A stretch of DNA of 64,000 bases from contig JAKLHY010000026.1 in the NCBI GenBank assembly GCA_022709905.1, forward strand, positions 27,808 to 91,807. The letters run 5' to 3'. Under the pieces are notes generated by a model that had not been told where the DNA came from, made no database searches, and saw nothing but the letters and a program-made list of their open reading frames with translations. The stretch comes from Verrucomicrobiota bacterium (GTDB lineage: Bacteria; Verrucomicrobiota; Verrucomicrobiia; Limisphaerales; UBA1319). The translations under genes and the position numbers were made by a program. Below are positions 61,867 through 64,000 of this stretch, piece after piece; the stretch's first letter is position 1, and the number at the start of each line of letters is the position of its first letter.

Positions 61867-62682
61867 ATGAAAATCGTCCCTCGCCGAACCGATGGTTTCA
61901 CCTTGATCGAACTTCTGGTTGTAATCGCCATCATCGCCATCCTCGCCGGCATGCTCCTGCCAGCCTTGTCCAAGGCCAAAACCAAGGCCCAGGGCATTCA
62001 GTGTATGAATAACCATCGCCAGTTGCTGCTCGCCTGGCGCATGTACGTCGAGGACAACAATGAAGTCCTACCCTTCGTCAAGCACGGCCCTTACGAGTGG
62101 GTCGGCGGCTGGCTCGACTTCGACGGTAGCAACCGCGAAAATTGGGACCCCGAGGTGAACCTCAAGAAAAGCATTATCTGGCCTTACTGCGGCAAGTCCG
62201 CAGCCATCTTCAAATGCCCGTCCGACCGCAGCAAGGTCAACGTCCGCGGCCAATCCATGCCCCGCGTGCGCACCATGTCCATGCTCAATTTCATCGGCGG
62301 CCGCGGCGAAAACCGCCCGATGGAATGGAACAGCACTGGCTGGCGCATCTACCGGAATTCCGGCGACATGGTGGATCCCGGCCCCTCCCGGACCTTTGTG
62401 TTCCTCGACGAACGCGAGGACAGCATTAACGACGGCATGTTTGTCGTTGATATGTCCGGTTATCCCACCAAACCAGTTTGGCTCGTCGATAGCCCCGCCA
62501 GTTATCACAACGGTTCGGGCGGGTTATCCTTCGCGGACGGCCACTCGGAAATTAAACGCTGGCGCAGCAAATTCGTCCTCGAAGCCCCAAAAAAAGGCGA
62601 ATCGCGACCCTATCCGACATCGTCGCCCGGCAACGAAGATGTCGCCTGGATGCAGGAACGCGCCACCCGCCGCATTCAGTAG
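61867..62682 (+). CDS. Type II secretion-like pseudopilin with H-x9-DG motif (copy 3)
   Basis: A 271-aa protein, third member of the family in this window and clearly similar to copies 1 and 2. Leader MKIVPRRTDG, then FTLIELLVVIAIIAILAGML with the canonical Gly at -1, helix SKAKTKAQGIQCMNNHRQLL. Globular features: FKCPSDRSK, VFLDEREDSINDGMF and YH-NGSGGLSFA-DG-HSEIKRW. It follows the propeller protein by 68 bp on the same strand and is probably co-transcribed. The frame is open to 61822; the ATG at 61867 is preferred by leader length. It is convergent with the PQQ gene, overlapping its last codons by 7 bp. Confidence 0.9.
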   Translation: MKIVPRRTDGFTLIELLVVIAIIAILAGMLLPALSKAKTKAQGIQCMNNHRQLLLAWRMYVEDNNEVLPFVKHGPYEWVGGWLDFDGSNRENWDPEVNLKKSIIWPYCGKSAAIFKCPSDRSKVNVRGQSMPRVRTMSMLNFIGGRGENRPMEWNSTGWRIYRNSGDMVDPGPSRTFVFLDEREDSINDGMFVVDMSGYPTKPVWLVDSPASYHNGSGGLSFADGHSEIKRWRSKFVLEAPKKGESRPYPTSSPGNEDVAWMQERATRRIQ

Positions 62683-63572
62683 CCCAGGACCTGGAGCCGG
62701 TAAAACCGTTGCTGGCCGATGGGCGGCGACGGCAATACCGCGCTCCCAAACCGGTTGGTCAGAACAAGCGTGCTCCAGATTGACGGCTCTGTCAGGGTCG
62801 GCGTGGTGTCAATTCGATACTTGAGACCCGCCGCCCCTTGAAGCGCGACCCCATTCACCCCGGGTGGGGCCGAAGTGCGGTTGAGCCTCAAAGAAGACGG
62901 CGCGGACCATCCGCGTCCCGTGTGAAAGCAGTTTTGACCGAACATCGGCCAGGCGCTGGGCGCCGCCCCGAGCGAGCTGTTGGCCTTCACGGCGTAGAGA
63001 TTCTTCCCGTCTCCAAATAAAAGGGTTCCATTCGTGGTCAGAGTGATCGCAGTCGATACGCCATTGTTGGTGTAGCTCCATATCGGATTCCCTGTGGTTC
63101 CGTTCAAAGCATACAAGGCATGGCTGTCGCCAACATAAACTGTCCCATCCACTCCCACGGCTGCCGATGATGTGATGGCTGACTGCGTGTCATGCTCCCA
63201 TTTTTTGGCGCCATTCAGTCCATCCAGTGCATAGACAGTCTTCGTCTGGGAACCGATATAAAGCCATCCGTTCGTCCCCAATACGGGCGACGACATCAAA
63301 TACCTCCCGGCTCGGAATTCCCAAAGTTTATCGCCCGTAATCCCATTGAAAGCATAAACGCGACCGAACTCAACCTCCGAACCTGTGGTCGTCAAGTAGA
63401 CCTGCCCATCCGGTCCAAGACAGGGCGATGAGAGGGCATATACACTAGCCTGGATTTCCACGGAAAACCTTTTGGCTAAGCGAAACTTAAGCTCAGTGCG
63501 CATTGTGCTGTAGATTTTCAGCATGTGACTTAAAGTAATAGTGCGCTGATATGAGGTATTATAAAAGGTCAC
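62676..63572 (-). CDS. PQQ-like beta-propeller protein without signal peptide, possibly 5'-truncated
   Basis: The 298-aa frame has four or more propeller repeats of PQQ/BamB type (LGPDGQVYLTTTGSEVEFGR, VLGTNGWLYIGSQTKTVYAL, AVGVDGTVYVGDSHALYALN, WSYTNNGVSTAITLTTNGTL), then WPMFGQNCFHTGR and a C-terminal beta domain ending in GQQRFYRLQVLGY. Family members are normally secreted with a longer N-terminus. Here about 45 residues (MTFYNTSYQRTITLSHMLKI...) look unrelated and their DNA is AT-rich compared with the rest of the window, so the 5' end is probably lost or replaced. A transposase-type gene starts 145 bp away on the other strand, a plausible cause. Confidence 0.65.
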   Translation of the reverse strand: MTFYNTSYQRTITLSHMLKIYSTMRTELKFRLAKRFSVEIQASVYALSSPCLGPDGQVYLTTTGSEVEFGRVYAFNGITGDKLWEFRAGRYLMSSPVLGTNGWLYIGSQTKTVYALDGLNGAKKWEHDTQSAITSSAAVGVDGTVYVGDSHALYALNGTTGNPIWSYTNNGVSTAITLTTNGTLLFGDGKNLYAVKANSSLGAAPSAWPMFGQNCFHTGRGWSAPSSLRLNRTSAPPGVNGVALQGAAGLKYRIDTTPTLTEPSIWSTLVLTNRFGSAVLPSPPIGQQRFYRLQVLGY

Positions 63573-63716
63573 ATTAAATTATCTCCAAAAGCACGCTGGT
63601 CATTCATTTAAGCCAATTGGCATTTTCTTCCCATATTTACGCATGATTGTGACAACAATCGGTGGTGGACCTCCATCCAGCTTGACACCATGGATTGTAT
63701 GTGTAATTGTAATGTC

Positions 63717-64000
63717 ATGAGTATAGGCGCACCAAAAGAAATAAGCCAACTCCGCCGCTTCTTCCTCGAACCCCGCCTGCCCAAACACCGCCAATACGAA
63801 GCCCTGCGCGCCTACCTGGTCGAAGGCCTGCCCGCCTCACAGGTCGCGCGCGCCTTCGGTTACTCGCTCAACTCCTTCCACGTCCTTTGTCATCACTTCC
63901 GCCGCCAAACCGATCCGGTCTTTTTTGTCTCCCCGCGCCGCGGCCCCCAAACCCAGCCTAAAAAGTCCGCCGCCCGAGAGCTCATCGTGCAACTCCGTAA
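63717..64000 (+). CDS. HTH transposase-type protein, N-terminal fragment (runs off window end)
   Basis: From the ATG at 63717, 94 codons are visible without stop: QLRRFFLEPRLPKHRQYEAL, RAYLVEGLPASQVARAFGYS, and PVFFVSPRRGPQTQPKKSAA. The middle part is a helix-turn-helix (EGLPASQVARAFGYSLNSF) of the kind at the N-terminus of IS transposases in Planctomycetes and Verrucomicrobia; I cannot name the IS family from this part. No terminal inverted repeat is identifiable, since the right end is outside. The upstream 63573-63716 is AT-rich and holds only a doubtful minus-strand 64-codon frame. Confidence 0.6.
   Translation, partial: MSIGAPKEISQLRRFFLEPRLPKHRQYEALRAYLVEGLPASQVARAFGYSLNSFHVLCHHFRRQTDPVFFVSPRRGPQTQPKKSAARELIVQLR

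Noticed and set aside
63600..63794. 64-codon minus-strand frame between the PQQ gene and the transposase-type gene
   Set aside because: It overlaps the start of the plus-strand HTH frame, shows no recognisable domain, and a short frame is expected by chance in this AT-rich piece.

Overview
The window looks like a chromosome segment of a Verrucomicrobiota bacterium, probably close to the Limisphaerales/Pedosphaera group. This rests on family content rather than on a marker-gene tree. There are three secreted type II pseudopilins with an H-x9-DG C-terminal motif, a giant CotH-kinase/lamin-tail-domain surface protein, a System II cytochrome c maturation pair (ResB + CcsA), GTP-type PEP carboxykinase, and several short GC-rich palindromic dispersed repeats. 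Coding is dense on both strands and most genes are ordinary core metabolism or cell biology.

Layout. 1-4 kb (minus): an edge-truncated, apparently internally deleted six-hairpin glycosidase; OppF- and OppD-type ABC ATPases; a NUDIX hydrolase; a cyclophilin lipoprotein. 4-11.3 kb (plus): glnS, a soluble hybrid sensor kinase, and pckG after a 556-bp repeat-rich gap. 11.3-17.1 kb (minus): a pseudopilin and the 1651-codon CotH protein. 17.4-18.3 kb: a divergent pair (82-aa protein, P-loop NTPase) around a palindrome that recurs upstream of mreB. 18.6-27.6 kb: the least ordinary part of the window. A benzoate-CoA-ligase-type enzyme fused to its own acyl carrier domain converges on a tightly packed five-gene minus-strand operon: a two-subunit molybdenum hydroxylase, a degenerate GHKL-ATPase/GNAT fusion, a HisC-like aminotransferase, and a second GNAT-like protein. 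I read this as a candidate undescribed small-molecule or modification pathway: activate an aromatic-type acid on a carrier, oxidise, transaminate, acyl-transfer.

28-33.2 kb (minus): rimO with two insertions, then ccsA and resB. 33.4-38.6 kb (plus): nitroreductase, pyrD, a uroporphyrinogen-decarboxylase-like protein, nrdR with an overlapping 185-aa unknown gene, a HIT protein and an rRNA pseudouridine synthase. 38.6-47.1 kb (minus): the cell-shape operon mreB-mreC-mreD-mrdA-rodA, continuing into an RNase E/G gene and a Tat-exported TIM-barrel protein. 47.4-51.7 kb (minus): a two-gene RND efflux pump. 51.8-58.7 kb: a secreted unknown, tRNA-Arg(TCG), a second pseudopilin, then a sodium:solute symporter plus GH94 cellobiose-phosphorylase-type pair. 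That pair would import a disaccharide and cleave it phosphorolytically.

58.65-58.93 kb: a 280-bp MITE-like element with perfect 34-bp terminal inverted repeats, inserted exactly at the GH94 stop codon. 59.1-64 kb: a large secreted propeller/LamG-like protein, a third pseudopilin, a PQQ-propeller gene lacking any signal peptide, and the 5' end of an HTH transposase-type gene running off the window in unusually AT-rich sequence.

Start codons were chosen by family alignment from memory, ribosome-binding-site context and overlaps. Where a longer in-frame start exists it is stated.
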